Assembly (NCBI GenBank): GCA_947630795.1
Contig: CANRJC010000001.1
Coordinates: 62,001-126,000 of the forward strand
Origin: an uncultured Phascolarctobacterium sp.
GTDB lineage: Bacteria; Bacillota; Negativicutes; Acidaminococcales; Acidaminococcaceae
Direction: 5' to 3'
Length of the DNA: 64,000 nt
The position numbers were made by a program, and so were the translations under genes. The number at the start of each line of letters is the position of its first letter. Within the stretch, counting starts at the first letter, position 1. Of this stretch, positions 34,208 through 42,119 are shown piece after piece. The notes under the pieces were generated by a model. The model saw only the letters and a program-made list of their open reading frames with translations. It was not told the DNA's origin and did no database searches.

Positions 34208-34255
34208 AGGTCTGTGCTTTAAAATGGACAGGGTGTTGCGCTGTTCGTTTTAAAG
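34200..34255 (+). promoter_or_regulatory. Alternative-hairpin element upstream of peptide 2
   Basis: A CATTTTAAAG (34200-34209), B CTTTAAAATG (34217-34226), C from 34246 ending TTTTAAAG (34255). A-B form 10 pairs with loop GTCTGTG; B-C form an unbroken 15-bp stem with loop GGTGTTGCG. Segment A overlaps the peptidase stop codon. Compared with 32922-32973 the G-C pair changes to A-T in all three segments, keeping both pairings. Confidence 0.68.
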
Positions 34256-34293
34256 AATATAGATAATCGAAGAAAAAGCAGGAGGGGCGGATC

Positions 34294-34422
34294 GTGAAAA
34301 ATATCAAAGAAAAGTACGAAAAACCGGAGATGGAGATCATTTCTATCGAGGTAAACGATATCATCTTTGCCAGCGGCGGAGATCCGGGCGATGGCAGCGG
34401 TTGTGTGGGTGAGTGCCCTTGA
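34294..34422 (+). CDS. Putative RiPP precursor peptide 2 (42 aa)
   Basis: A 42-residue paralogue of peptide 1 from GTG with the identical GGAGGGGCGGATC RBS. Leader: MKNIKEKYEKPEMEIISIEV then NDIIFASGG; core: DPGDGSGCVGECP with Cys37 and Cys41. Asp33 lies four residues before Cys37, the same spacing as Asp34-Cys38 in peptide 1. It lies inside the operon between the peptidase and the radical SAM enzyme, so the enzyme and this substrate are co-expressed. Confidence 0.82.
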   Translation: MKNIKEKYEKPEMEIISIEVNDIIFASGGDPGDGSGCVGECP

Positions 34423-34447
34423 GGAGCGAGAAACGAGCGTTCGCCTG

Positions 34448-34476
34448 AGGAGCGGGGGGAGTATCCTCGCTCCTTT
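34448..34476 (+). promoter_or_regulatory. Read-through hairpin (attenuator-like) after peptide 2
   Basis: Stem AGGAGCGGGG/CCTCGCTCCT (one G-U pair) homologous to the terminator after peptide 1, but followed by TTGTCGTTGAG instead of a T-run. It should stabilise or partly terminate the peptide mRNA while letting polymerase reach the radical SAM gene. Confidence 0.55.
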
Positions 34477-34517
34477 GTCGTTGAGACGGAAAATATTTGA
34501 AGGGAGGAAGAGAAGAT

Positions 34518-35891
34518 ATGCGGCAACTGACCGAGCCTTACAAAATGGCCGAAAAAATTTTGGGGAAGCAGGAGACGGACGGATGCGATCTGTGGAGACT
34601 TACCACTCACTGCTTGCAGTCGGAAGAGGAAGAGGGAGTTCTGTTTTATAATTCTTTGACCGGCGAACTGTTGCTGTTGACTCGTGAGGAAGCGGCCATG
34701 CTGAAGGAATTACCGGGGCCTTTGCCGGAGGGAACGAAATATTTGGCTGAGCGGTGGTTTTTGCGGCCGCTGCAGGGGGATGATATGGCCTTGGCGATCC
34801 ACCTGCGGGAGATCGTGAAACAGTTGGCAAAACGTGCGGCACAAAAAAGATCGGCACTGACGAAGTATTTGATATTCACTACCACGGCCTGCAATGCCCG
34901 TTGCTTTTATTGTTTCGAAGCCGGGATGAAAAAACTTTCCATGACAGAAGAGACCGCAAGGGCGGCGGGGGACTACATCGCAGCTCATTGCGGCGGCAAG
35001 CAGGTGCAGTTGCGGTGGTTCGGAGGCGAGCCGACTTTGAACACGCGGGCCATAGACATCATCACTGCCCGCCTGCGTCAGAAAAATGTGAGATTCGCTT
35101 CTACGATGGTGAGTAACGGCTATTTGTTGGATGCCGCCTTGGCCCGAAGAGCCAAGGAGGAATGGAACATGGAGTGGGTGCAGATTACCCTCGACGGCAC
35201 AGAAGAGATCTACAATCAACGAAAAGCTTATGTGAGCGTTCAGGGCAGTCCCTTCCGCAAAGTGCTGGATAATATCGACTTATTGTTGGCGTCCGACGTC
35301 GAAGTTTGTGTGCGTTTGAATATGGACGAAGAAAACGAGCGAGATCTTTATGCGCTGTGCGATCAACTGGAAGAGCGATTCGGAGGAAAGCAGGGTTTCG
35401 GTATCTACGTGCGGGCCATCATCGACGATGCTCAGACGAGAAGGAGCGGTCGCATAGAAGAAACTCAGCAGGCTCTTGTGAGGAAGGTGCAGGCTCTGGT
35501 CGATCACATCCGACGCAAAGGCTTAGGGGTGAAAGAGAGACTCGGAAGCGGAGTAGTTACCCATTCGTGCAGGGCCGATAACGACAGCGAAGCCACCATC
35601 GCTCCCGACGGTGGACTGGGTAGCTGCGAATGCAAGATCGAAGATGGTATCTGGGGCAGCGTCTTTTCCGAAGAGAGAAACGAAGAAGTTTTGCAAAAAT
35701 GGAAGGAGCAAAGACCTACTGAAGAAATATGCAAAACTTGTTGGCTCTTCCCCCGCTGCGTTCGCTTAAAAAAGTGTTGGGTGCATTTGGAGCAGTGCTT
35801 GCCTACCGAACGATCGGATAGGGAGATCAAGACCAAACGCGGTATCCTAACGATTTATGACGATTGGAAAAGAAAACAGGCAGAGCAATGA
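34518..35891 (+). CDS. Radical SAM/SPASM peptide-maturation enzyme
   Basis: A 457-residue enzyme. Residues 1-110 form a leader-binding-like N-terminus; the radical SAM core has CNARCFYC (Cys125/129/132) and the glycine-rich FGGEPTLN; the C-terminal SPASM region has Cys351, 370, 372, 405, 408, 414, 420 and 427 for auxiliary iron-sulfur clusters. Such enzymes form thioether or C-C crosslinks in peptides. The ATG at 34518 has GGGAGG upstream; the longer frame from 34497 starts within the RBS. With two Cys-ending precursors and a PqqD-like protein nearby, crosslinking of those peptides is the likely job. Confidence 0.9.
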   Translation: MRQLTEPYKMAEKILGKQETDGCDLWRLTTHCLQSEEEEGVLFYNSLTGELLLLTREEAAMLKELPGPLPEGTKYLAERWFLRPLQGDDMALAIHLREIVKQLAKRAAQKRSALTKYLIFTTTACNARCFYCFEAGMKKLSMTEETARAAGDYIAAHCGGKQVQLRWFGGEPTLNTRAIDIITARLRQKNVRFASTMVSNGYLLDAALARRAKEEWNMEWVQITLDGTEEIYNQRKAYVSVQGSPFRKVLDNIDLLLASDVEVCVRLNMDEENERDLYALCDQLEERFGGKQGFGIYVRAIIDDAQTRRSGRIEETQQALVRKVQALVDHIRRKGLGVKERLGSGVVTHSCRADNDSEATIAPDGGLGSCECKIEDGIWGSVFSEERNEEVLQKWKEQRPTEEICKTCWLFPRCVRLKKCWVHLEQCLPTERSDREIKTKRGILTIYDDWKRKQAEQ

Positions 35892-37072
35892 GAGAAGAAG
35901 GCACAGGGGCCGCATACAAAAATTTATACGGTTTATTGGGGGCCTGGTGCAACGGCGTAAAGTGGGAAGAGAAAGAAGTGCCGGACTTCAGAGCACTCTT
36001 TTATGTTGCGAAACGGCATAAATTGACAGCAGCTCTTTATTTGGCCTTGGAACAGGCGCAGCTTTTGGACAGCTGCCCTCCCGAACTCGCTGCCCGTATG
36101 AAGGAAGTAAAGCTGCTCGCAGAGCGGCGAGCGATACTGATGGATGCAGAGCGTCGGCATTTGTCGGACTTTATGGAAGAGAAGGGCATTTGGCATCTTC
36201 CTTTGAAAGGCATCATCCTTAAAAATTTTTGGCCTTTCTCCTCTGCGCGGGAGATGGCGGACAACGACATCCTCTTCGATTGTGAGGCTTGGAAGACAAT
36301 CCGTTCTTACATGAGGGGGCGGGGCTACTGGGAAGATCGGGATCCAATAGCGAAGGGGGCCCACGATACTTACATCAAGCCGCCCTGCTATCGTTTCGAG
36401 ATGCATCCATTTCTCTTTGCCAAATCTCAGGGTACCTTGGCCGTTTATTATGAAAATGTAAAGGAGCGGCTGCGGCCGGATCCGGGCAAAGTTTTTGCTT
36501 TTCGTTTCGGCGATGAAGATTTTTATGTATATTTTTTAGCTCACGCCTACAAACATTATCGGCGCGGCGGTATCGGGGTGCGCACTCTGCTGGATATTTA
36601 TCTCTATCGTCGCCAAAAGACGAATATGGATGAAACATATATCGCCGCCGAAGCGGCCAAGTTGGGGATCGGCAGCTTTGAACCTGTGTGCCGTTCTCTC
36701 GCTTGCAAATTATTTTCTTCACACACGCAAACTGCGGAATTGACGGAGGAGGAAGCCGATACTTTGGCCTATATGGAAGAAGCCGGCGCTTACGGCACTT
36801 TGGCCCAAAAAGCGGCAGCGAAGCTGAACGAATTGCGGGAAGAAGGAGAAAAGGTCGGAACACGATTGAAGCTGCGCTATGTTTTTCGCAGGCTCTTCCC
36901 GAAACAGGAGTGGTATCGGGCATATGTCCCTTTCGTATACCGCCATCGCTGGGCTCTGCCTTTTTATTGGCTGTATCGGTTGTTCAGAGGTGTCGTCCTC
37001 AACGGCGAGCGCAATCGAAAAATGTTGCGGGCCGTTTTGGCCGTCTCCGACAGATCCGGCATAAATAAGTGA
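35888..37072 (+). CDS. NTP_transf_5 family protein of the RiPP locus
   Basis: A 394-residue member of the nucleotidyltransferase-like family PF14907. The defining block runs from Pro105: PLKGIILKNFWPF, then Arg121 and DNDILFD (Asp126-Asp131). Similar proteins recur in lasso-peptide and other RiPP clusters, where their reaction is mostly unknown. The ATG at 35888 overlaps the radical SAM stop (ATGA); a TTG at 35864 is an alternative. A weak hairpin (37086-37104) follows. Confidence 0.8.
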   Translation: MREEGTGAAYKNLYGLLGAWCNGVKWEEKEVPDFRALFYVAKRHKLTAALYLALEQAQLLDSCPPELAARMKEVKLLAERRAILMDAERRHLSDFMEEKGIWHLPLKGIILKNFWPFSSAREMADNDILFDCEAWKTIRSYMRGRGYWEDRDPIAKGAHDTYIKPPCYRFEMHPFLFAKSQGTLAVYYENVKERLRPDPGKVFAFRFGDEDFYVYFLAHAYKHYRRGGIGVRTLLDIYLYRRQKTNMDETYIAAEAAKLGIGSFEPVCRSLACKLFSSHTQTAELTEEEADTLAYMEEAGAYGTLAQKAAAKLNELREEGEKVGTRLKLRYVFRRLFPKQEWYRAYVPFVYRHRWALPFYWLYRLFRGVVLNGERNRKMLRAVLAVSDRSGINK

Positions 37073-37153
37073 AGAAGAAATGATCACCCCCGGAAACTTT
37101 CGGGGAAGGGCCTGCCCGCAAAGCGCTGCGCTTCTTAGGTCGGCCCGTTTTCT

Positions 37154-37182
37154 TTGCTTTTGTGCCTTTACTGTGCTAGAAT
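37154..37182 (+). promoter_or_regulatory. Promoter of the ABC exporter gene
   Basis: TTGCTT, 17-base spacer, TAGAAT with upstream TGC. It lacks the G7 tract of P1 and P2, so the exporter may be expressed separately. Confidence 0.6.
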
Positions 37183-37215
37183 AAAAACAAATCTTGCAGT
37201 CTGGGGGGCTGGGCC

Positions 37216-38925
37216 GTGTTCAAGACCATTTGCGCTTTGATCGGCAAAAAAAGAAAACGGCAGATGTTGACACGCCTGCCTGCTATGCTGTTGGCCTCTC
37301 TTTTGGAGATGGCGGGCTTGGCCCTTATCGCCTCGGTGTGTGCGGCTTTGGTCAGCGGAGCTTGGGCCAAGGAAAATTCCCCCATCATGGTGCTTTACAA
37401 CTATTTCGGCTTTCAGTCCAAGGGAGAGTTCATCACGGCTATCTTGTCGGTGATGATTGCTGTCTATGTGTTCAAACTGTTTTATCTCTCTTGGGAAAAT
37501 TACATGGCGGCCAAGTTCGTCCGCATTGTTCGAGGGGAGATGGCAACGGCTCTGTGTCGGCGCATAATCCGTAGTCCTTACGATTTTTATATCAAACACA
37601 GCACCGCTCAGATGCAAAATTTACTGGGGCAGGATACCCTGCAGTTTTCCGTAGGCTTGGATGCTTATATGCAGCTCTTTATGGAATTGCCTGTGGCTCT
37701 GGGCATGGTGGCCTGCCTTTTTTGGATCGATCCCATGATGACTGCCTTTGCCACCGGCGGCCTCGTAGTGCTGATGATCGTCATCCGCATCGTTTTAAAG
37801 CGGCCCATCAAAAGCGCCTCGCGACGGCAGCGAAAGTCCGGCAGGTCGCGGTGGAAGTGGCTCCACTATATAGCGGGTGGCGTTAAAGATATCAAGGTGG
37901 GCGGGCACGAGGACCTCTTTGAGAAAAAATTTGCCGAAGCCGAAGCCGATTTCGACCGCTCCGACTATTTGAGCCGCTTCTGGAATAAAATGCCCACGCT
38001 CTTCATCGAAAGCGTCATGGTGCTGTCGGTGCTGTTTTACATCCTCTACTTGAACCTCAGCGACAGAAACATGCTGCTCTATCTGCCGGGCCTTTCCGCC
38101 TTGGCTTGGACAGCGGTGCGCCTCTTGCCGGCCTGCAGCAGGATCAACAACAGCCTTACCCAAATAAGTTACAGCAGAGCATCCGTGGAAGCTGTGGCCG
38201 CTGTCTTTAAAGAGACAGCGGAGGCCGAGCTGGTCATCGATGAAAAAGCAGCATCGGTAAGCGATGGCATCGAGTTGCGTGATCTCACCTTTACTTATGA
38301 AGGAAAGAACGAAGCAGTGTTAAAAGATGTGAGCATGAAGATACCCGCAGGCTCCGCTGTGGGGCTGGTGGGCCTTTCCGGAGCGGGAAAGACCACGCTG
38401 CTGGACATCATGCTGGGCCTTTTGCATCCGCAACATGGGGAAGTGTTGATCGGCGGTGTCCCCATCGACGAGTGCCGTAGAAATTTTTGGCGGCAAACAG
38501 CTTATGTGCCCCAAAATACTTTTCTTTTGAACGATACGGTGCGCAGCAATGTGGCCATGGGCGTTCCTTCCGAAGAGATAGACGATGAGCGGGTGTGGGG
38601 GGCACTGAAAAAAGCGGCTTTAGCCGAGGCCGTCGGCCACCTGCCCGGAGGGCTGGATACGCAAGTGGGCGAGCGGGGCCTTCGTCTCTCCGGCGGTGAG
38701 CGTCAGCGGCTGGGGATAGCACGAGCCCTGTATCGAGATTGCCCCGTACTGGTCTTCGATGAGCCCACTTCCGCTTTAGATGCCCAAACGGAAGCGGAGG
38801 TAGTGAAAGTCATCGGCAATCTAAAAGGAGAGAGGACGCTCATCCTCGTTTCTCACAGCGAGGCGGCCGTTTCTGTTTGCGACCGCATCTATCGGCTCAG
38901 CAGTGGCAGAGCTCAACTGCAATGA
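37216..38925 (+). CDS. ABC exporter (fused membrane and ATPase domains) of the RiPP locus
   Basis: A 569-residue half-transporter: membrane domain (residues about 15-310, six predicted helices) and ATPase domain with Walker A GLSGAGKTT, signature LSGGERQR and Walker B VLVFDEPTSALD. It has no N-terminal C39 peptidase, so leader removal must be done by another protein, possibly the S24/S26-like one. The GTG start follows a G-rich RBS. Export of the mature peptide is inferred from position. Confidence 0.88.
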   Translation: MFKTICALIGKKRKRQMLTRLPAMLLASLLEMAGLALIASVCAALVSGAWAKENSPIMVLYNYFGFQSKGEFITAILSVMIAVYVFKLFYLSWENYMAAKFVRIVRGEMATALCRRIIRSPYDFYIKHSTAQMQNLLGQDTLQFSVGLDAYMQLFMELPVALGMVACLFWIDPMMTAFATGGLVVLMIVIRIVLKRPIKSASRRQRKSGRSRWKWLHYIAGGVKDIKVGGHEDLFEKKFAEAEADFDRSDYLSRFWNKMPTLFIESVMVLSVLFYILYLNLSDRNMLLYLPGLSALAWTAVRLLPACSRINNSLTQISYSRASVEAVAAVFKETAEAELVIDEKAASVSDGIELRDLTFTYEGKNEAVLKDVSMKIPAGSAVGLVGLSGAGKTTLLDIMLGLLHPQHGEVLIGGVPIDECRRNFWRQTAYVPQNTFLLNDTVRSNVAMGVPSEEIDDERVWGALKKAALAEAVGHLPGGLDTQVGERGLRLSGGERQRLGIARALYRDCPVLVFDEPTSALDAQTEAEVVKVIGNLKGERTLILVSHSEAAVSVCDRIYRLSSGRAQLQ

Positions 38926-38992
38926 AAGTGAGCAAGCTATTGCCTGCACGGACTGAAAGGATCTAAAGGCTCTGCTTTCAAGGTCGCTTCTC

Positions 38993-39017
38993 GCCCCCTT
39001 GCGAGCGGGGCTTTTTC
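38993..39017 (+). terminator. Terminator after the ABC exporter gene
   Basis: Stem GCCCC/GGGGC with a 9-base loop, then five T and a T-rich tail. It closes the RiPP locus. Confidence 0.8.
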
Positions 39018-39123
39018 TTTACCTTGGTCCCTGCCTGTGTTAAAATAAAAGCGGCGGCCGCTGAAAGAGCGCACAGTCATCGGCCCTTATTTCAAAAAAG
39101 AAAAGACAGCGGGAGGAACGGGC

Positions 39124-39714
39124 ATGAAGCTGTTGGAAGAAAAAATTTTGCATGACGGCAACATCCGCGCGGGGAACGTGCTGAAGGTGGACAGTTTTTT
39201 GAATCATCAGATCGATGTTCCCTTCATCGAAATGCTGGGAAAAGAATTTTACCGCCGCTTCGGCAACGAAAAAGTGGATAAGATCCTCACCATCGAGACC
39301 AGCGGCATCGGCATCGCCGCCGTCACCGCCACCTATTTCAAAGTGCCGGTGCTCTTCGCCAAGAAAAGCAGCGGCAGCAACATGGATAAGGATGTATACT
39401 TCACTCAGATCTATTCTTATACTCACAACAAGACCAACACCGTCACCATCGCCAAAAGATTTTTGCAGGCAGGGGACCGGGTGCTGATCATCGACGATTT
39501 TTTGGCCAACGGCTGTGCTTTGGAAGGCCTTTTGGATATGGTGAGACAGGCGGGGGCCCAAGTGGCGGGCATCGGCATCGTCATCGAGAAGGGCTTTCAG
39601 GGCGGCGGCGATAAACTGCGGGCCAAGGGCCTGCCTTTGGTCTCCCTGGCCATCGTGGATGCCATGGACAGCGCCACCGGCAAGATCAGTTTTCGCAAGG
39701 AAGCAAGGGAATGA
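39124..39714 (+). CDS. xpt: Xanthine phosphoribosyltransferase
   Basis: A 196-residue type I phosphoribosyltransferase salvaging xanthine to XMP. The PRPP-binding loop is VLIIDDFLANGCAL, and the N-terminus (MKLLEEKILHDGNIRAGNVL) is typical of Xpt. GGGAGG precedes the ATG, and TTTACC-17-TAAAAT (39018-39046) may be its promoter. I found no purine riboswitch in the short leader. Confidence 0.95.
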   Translation: MKLLEEKILHDGNIRAGNVLKVDSFLNHQIDVPFIEMLGKEFYRRFGNEKVDKILTIETSGIGIAAVTATYFKVPVLFAKKSSGSNMDKDVYFTQIYSYTHNKTNTVTIAKRFLQAGDRVLIIDDFLANGCALEGLLDMVRQAGAQVAGIGIVIEKGFQGGGDKLRAKGLPLVSLAIVDAMDSATGKISFRKEARE

Positions 39715-39747
39715 AAGGACAAAGCAAAGCCTGAGGTGAAAAAGATC

Positions 39748-40677
39748 ATGACTGTTCCGGGCATCATCGATGCTCACATGCACTATTTCGATGTGGAAGG
39801 TTTTCGGGAAACGGCGCTGGCTGCCGGGCACGAGAACAGCGCCGCCTGCTGGCGGAAAATTTGCCGAGAGAACGGCATCGTTTTCGCCGTGGCCATGGGC
39901 AACACCATGGACGAGCCTTCTTTTTACGGCGGCGTTCCTCCTCGCCTCATAGATCTGGCCGGGCCTTTCGACCGCGAGCATTATAATCAGCCCGACGACA
40001 TAGGCTACTGCTTGGGAGTGATGAGCGAAGAGATAGGGGAAGGGCAGGCGGAAGCCACGGCTCGGGAGTTCGAGCCCTATCTGCGAGAGCCCCACTGCTT
40101 GGGCATCAAGCTTTACCCCGGCTATAACAAAGTTTACGCCAACGACAGAAGGCACTGGCCTCTTTTCGAACTGGCCCGGGCCTACGATGTGCCGGTGGCG
40201 ATCCATTGCGGCGACACCGCTCGGCCCCAGGGCCTTTTGAAATACAGCCACCCCTTGAACGTAGACGAAGCGGCGGTGACCTTTCCCGATGTGACCTTCG
40301 TCATTTGCCACGTGGGCAATCCTTGGATATTGGACGCTTGTGAAGTGGCGGCGAAAGATCCCAACGTGGCTTTGGATCTGTCAGGCCTTCTGGCAGGCAA
40401 CGTGAAGCCTCTTTTGATCTACGACGACAATAGGGGCTACATCCGCTATCTGCGCACTTGGCTCAATTATCTGGGCGACTACGGGCGGGTGATGTACGGC
40501 AGCGATTGGCCCTTGGTGAATATCCCCGCTTACATCCGCTTCATCGCCCACACGGTGCCGGAAGAATATCACGAAGACGTGTTTTACCGCAGCGCTTTGC
40601 GCATTTATAAAAGGATAGGCCCGCTGCTCAAGGCGCAGAATGAAGGCTCGCCCCTTCCCTCATACGCCCGCAAATAA
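39748..40677 (+). CDS. Amidohydrolase-2 family metal-dependent hydrolase
   Basis: A 309-residue TIM-barrel enzyme of the amidohydrolase-2 (PF04909) group, which includes decarboxylases and lactonases. Metal-site residues are visible as IDAHMHYFD at the N-terminus, AIHCGD near residue 148 and YGSDWPL near 247. I start at ATG 39748; a GTG at 39736 is within the RBS region. It follows xpt by 33 bases, but no purine link is evident. Confidence 0.8.
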   Translation: MTVPGIIDAHMHYFDVEGFRETALAAGHENSAACWRKICRENGIVFAVAMGNTMDEPSFYGGVPPRLIDLAGPFDREHYNQPDDIGYCLGVMSEEIGEGQAEATAREFEPYLREPHCLGIKLYPGYNKVYANDRRHWPLFELARAYDVPVAIHCGDTARPQGLLKYSHPLNVDEAAVTFPDVTFVICHVGNPWILDACEVAAKDPNVALDLSGLLAGNVKPLLIYDDNRGYIRYLRTWLNYLGDYGRVMYGSDWPLVNIPAYIRFIAHTVPEEYHEDVFYRSALRIYKRIGPLLKAQNEGSPLPSYARK

Positions 40678-40718
40678 AAAGACGAGCCGCTGGCGGGCCC
40701 AAGTCCAAAGGAGAGATA

Positions 40719-41423
40719 ATGGCTAAAGAAGATCGCAGCGTGGAAGAGATACAGGCAGCCCTGCCCGCATGGGAACTGTGGCAGCACCTCCCCGAGCGGG
40801 TGGGGAGCTACATTTTGCGGAGGGAGAGCAGCGTAAAAGGCTTGGAGCTCACCCTCGCTTCTTATGAAGACGCCGCCGCTCATCGGGCCCTGCGGCTCAT
40901 CTACAGCCGCGAGACCGGCGACTATGTGCCGGTAAAAGAAGTGGGGCTGCACAGCTGCCGCGCCGACGAATATTTCAGCAGAGAGCCGGAAGTTTTTGCC
41001 GCCGGCCTCCCGGCGGCCCTGCCTAAGCTGCTGGCAAGTTTGAACGGGCAAGAGGCACCGAACTGCGAGATGCGGCGCTTCGCTCTGAGCAGCTGGGCCT
41101 ACACCGAAAAACTGCCTCTGAAGGCAGAAGGCTTCGAACTTTTTATCTCGCCCCGCAAACCGCTGCCCTATATCAACGGCTCTCACATCATTTTAGATTA
41201 CAGCGATTTTGCGGCAGGTGATCAACTCTGTGTTCTCTACAACAGTTTTCGCGACGAATTTTTCGCCGAATACCGCAAAAATTTCGTGCCTTTGGCCGTT
41301 TTGCCCCGCTATGACATCAACGGGCCCGAAGGCAGCCCGCCCATTAAAGAATTGAAAGACTTGGAGCAGCGGCTGGACGAGTGCCTGCTCCCCGCCTTAA
41401 AAGAATTGGCGCGCAAGATCTGA
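40719..41423 (+). CDS. Hypothetical protein, 234 aa
   Basis: I do not recognise the family. It is a soluble protein without signal peptide, cysteine motif or nucleotide loop; charged helices dominate the C-terminus (ELKDLEQRLDECLLPALKEL). AAAGGAGAG precedes the ATG and codon use matches its neighbours, so it is a real gene. It ends the xpt group, 44 bases before the promoter of the second tRNA cluster. Confidence 0.7.
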   Translation: MAKEDRSVEEIQAALPAWELWQHLPERVGSYILRRESSVKGLELTLASYEDAAAHRALRLIYSRETGDYVPVKEVGLHSCRADEYFSREPEVFAAGLPAALPKLLASLNGQEAPNCEMRRFALSSWAYTEKLPLKAEGFELFISPRKPLPYINGSHIILDYSDFAAGDQLCVLYNSFRDEFFAEYRKNFVPLAVLPRYDINGPEGSPPIKELKDLEQRLDECLLPALKELARKI

Positions 41424-41466
41424 AAGCCGGCTGTGGGGAAGTGAGCGGGAAAATCGCCGAAAGCTA

Positions 41467-41495
41467 TTGACAGCGATAGGTAAAATTAGTATAAT
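41467..41495 (+). promoter_or_regulatory. Consensus promoter of tRNA cluster 2
   Basis: TTGACA, 17-base spacer, TATAAT, ending 17 bases before tRNA-Asp. Confidence 0.95.
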
Positions 41496-41512
41496 GTAGT
41501 TCGTGGTTGCAT

Positions 41513-41589
41513 GGCCCGGTGGTTCAGTTGGTTAGAATGCCGCCCTGTCACGGCGGAGGTCGTGGGTTCGAGTCCCATCCGGGTCGCCA
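41513..41589 (+). tRNA. tRNA-Asp (GTC)
   Basis: A 77-base tRNA; anticodon GTC in CCTGTCACG, acceptor GGCCCGG/CCGGGTC, encoded CCA. Confidence 0.95.
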
Positions 41590-41594
41590 ACTAT

Positions 41595-41670
41595 GCCTCG
41601 GTAGCTCAGTTGGTAGAGCAAAGGACTGAAAATCCTTGTGTCCGCAGTTCGATTCTGCGCTGAGGCACCA
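41595..41670 (+). tRNA. tRNA-Phe (GAA)
   Basis: A 76-base tRNA; anticodon GAA in ACTGAAAAT, acceptor GCCTCGG/CTGAGGC, encoded CCA. Confidence 0.95.
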
Positions 41671-41673
41671 AAA

Positions 41674-41748
41674 GCGGAAGTAGCTCAGTGGTAGAGCACC
41701 ACCTTGCCAAGGTGGGGGTCGCGAGTTCGAGCCTCGTTTTCCGCTCCA
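41674..41748 (+). tRNA. tRNA-Gly (GCC)
   Basis: A 75-base tRNA; anticodon GCC in CTTGCCAAG, acceptor GCGGAAG closing with TTTCCGC, encoded CCA. Confidence 0.95.
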
Positions 41749-41782
41749 GCACTACGGCAGCGCAAGCTGATCCGATAGAAGA

Positions 41783-41856
41783 GGCGACATAGCCAAGAGG
41801 TAAGGCAGAGGTCTGCAAAACCTTTATCCCCAGTTCGATTCTGGGTGTCGCCTCCA
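41783..41856 (+). tRNA. tRNA-Cys (GCA)
   Basis: A 74-base tRNA; anticodon GCA in TCTGCAAAA, acceptor GGCGACA/TGTCGCC, encoded CCA. Confidence 0.94.
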
Positions 41857-41900
41857 AATTTTTTGAAATTTTTCGGCCAGAGGCCTTTGAAGACAGAACT

Positions 41901-41989
41901 GCCGCGGTGGCGGAACTGGCAGACGCAAGGGACTTAAAATCCCTCGGTCAGAGATGACCGTACCGGTTCGATCCCGGTCCGCGGCACCA
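41901..41989 (+). tRNA. tRNA-Leu (TAA)
   Basis: An 89-base class II tRNA with a long variable arm; anticodon TAA in ACTTAAAAT, acceptor GCCGCGG/CCGCGGC, encoded CCA. Confidence 0.95.
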
Positions 41990-42005
41990 AGATCATCAAT
42001 ACGAA

Positions 42006-42034
42006 CCTGAGCTTAAGACGCTCAGGTCTTTTTG
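42006..42034 (+). terminator. Terminator of tRNA cluster 2
   Basis: Stem CCTGAGC/GCTCAGG with a 7-base loop, then TCTTTTTG. Confidence 0.9.
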
Positions 42035-42119
42035 TTTGCAAAATTTTGCGGGAGGGGCATAGGCAGTTTGGAGTGTGGAGTTTAGATCTTAGGGGTTTTG
42101 AGAAAGTCAAAGACGCACA

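Noticed and set aside
33013-34422. Ordinary double-glycine class II bacteriocins
   Set aside because: The GG site is present, but the exporter has no C39 peptidase domain and the locus contains PqqD-like and radical SAM/SPASM proteins, which points to modified peptides instead.
39012-39123. Purine riboswitch before xpt
   Set aside because: The leader is short and lacks the conserved purine-aptamer loop sequences.
39040-40311. A 423-codon minus-strand frame
   Set aside because: Antisense to xpt and the amidohydrolase, both with motifs and RBS; no motif in the shadow frame.
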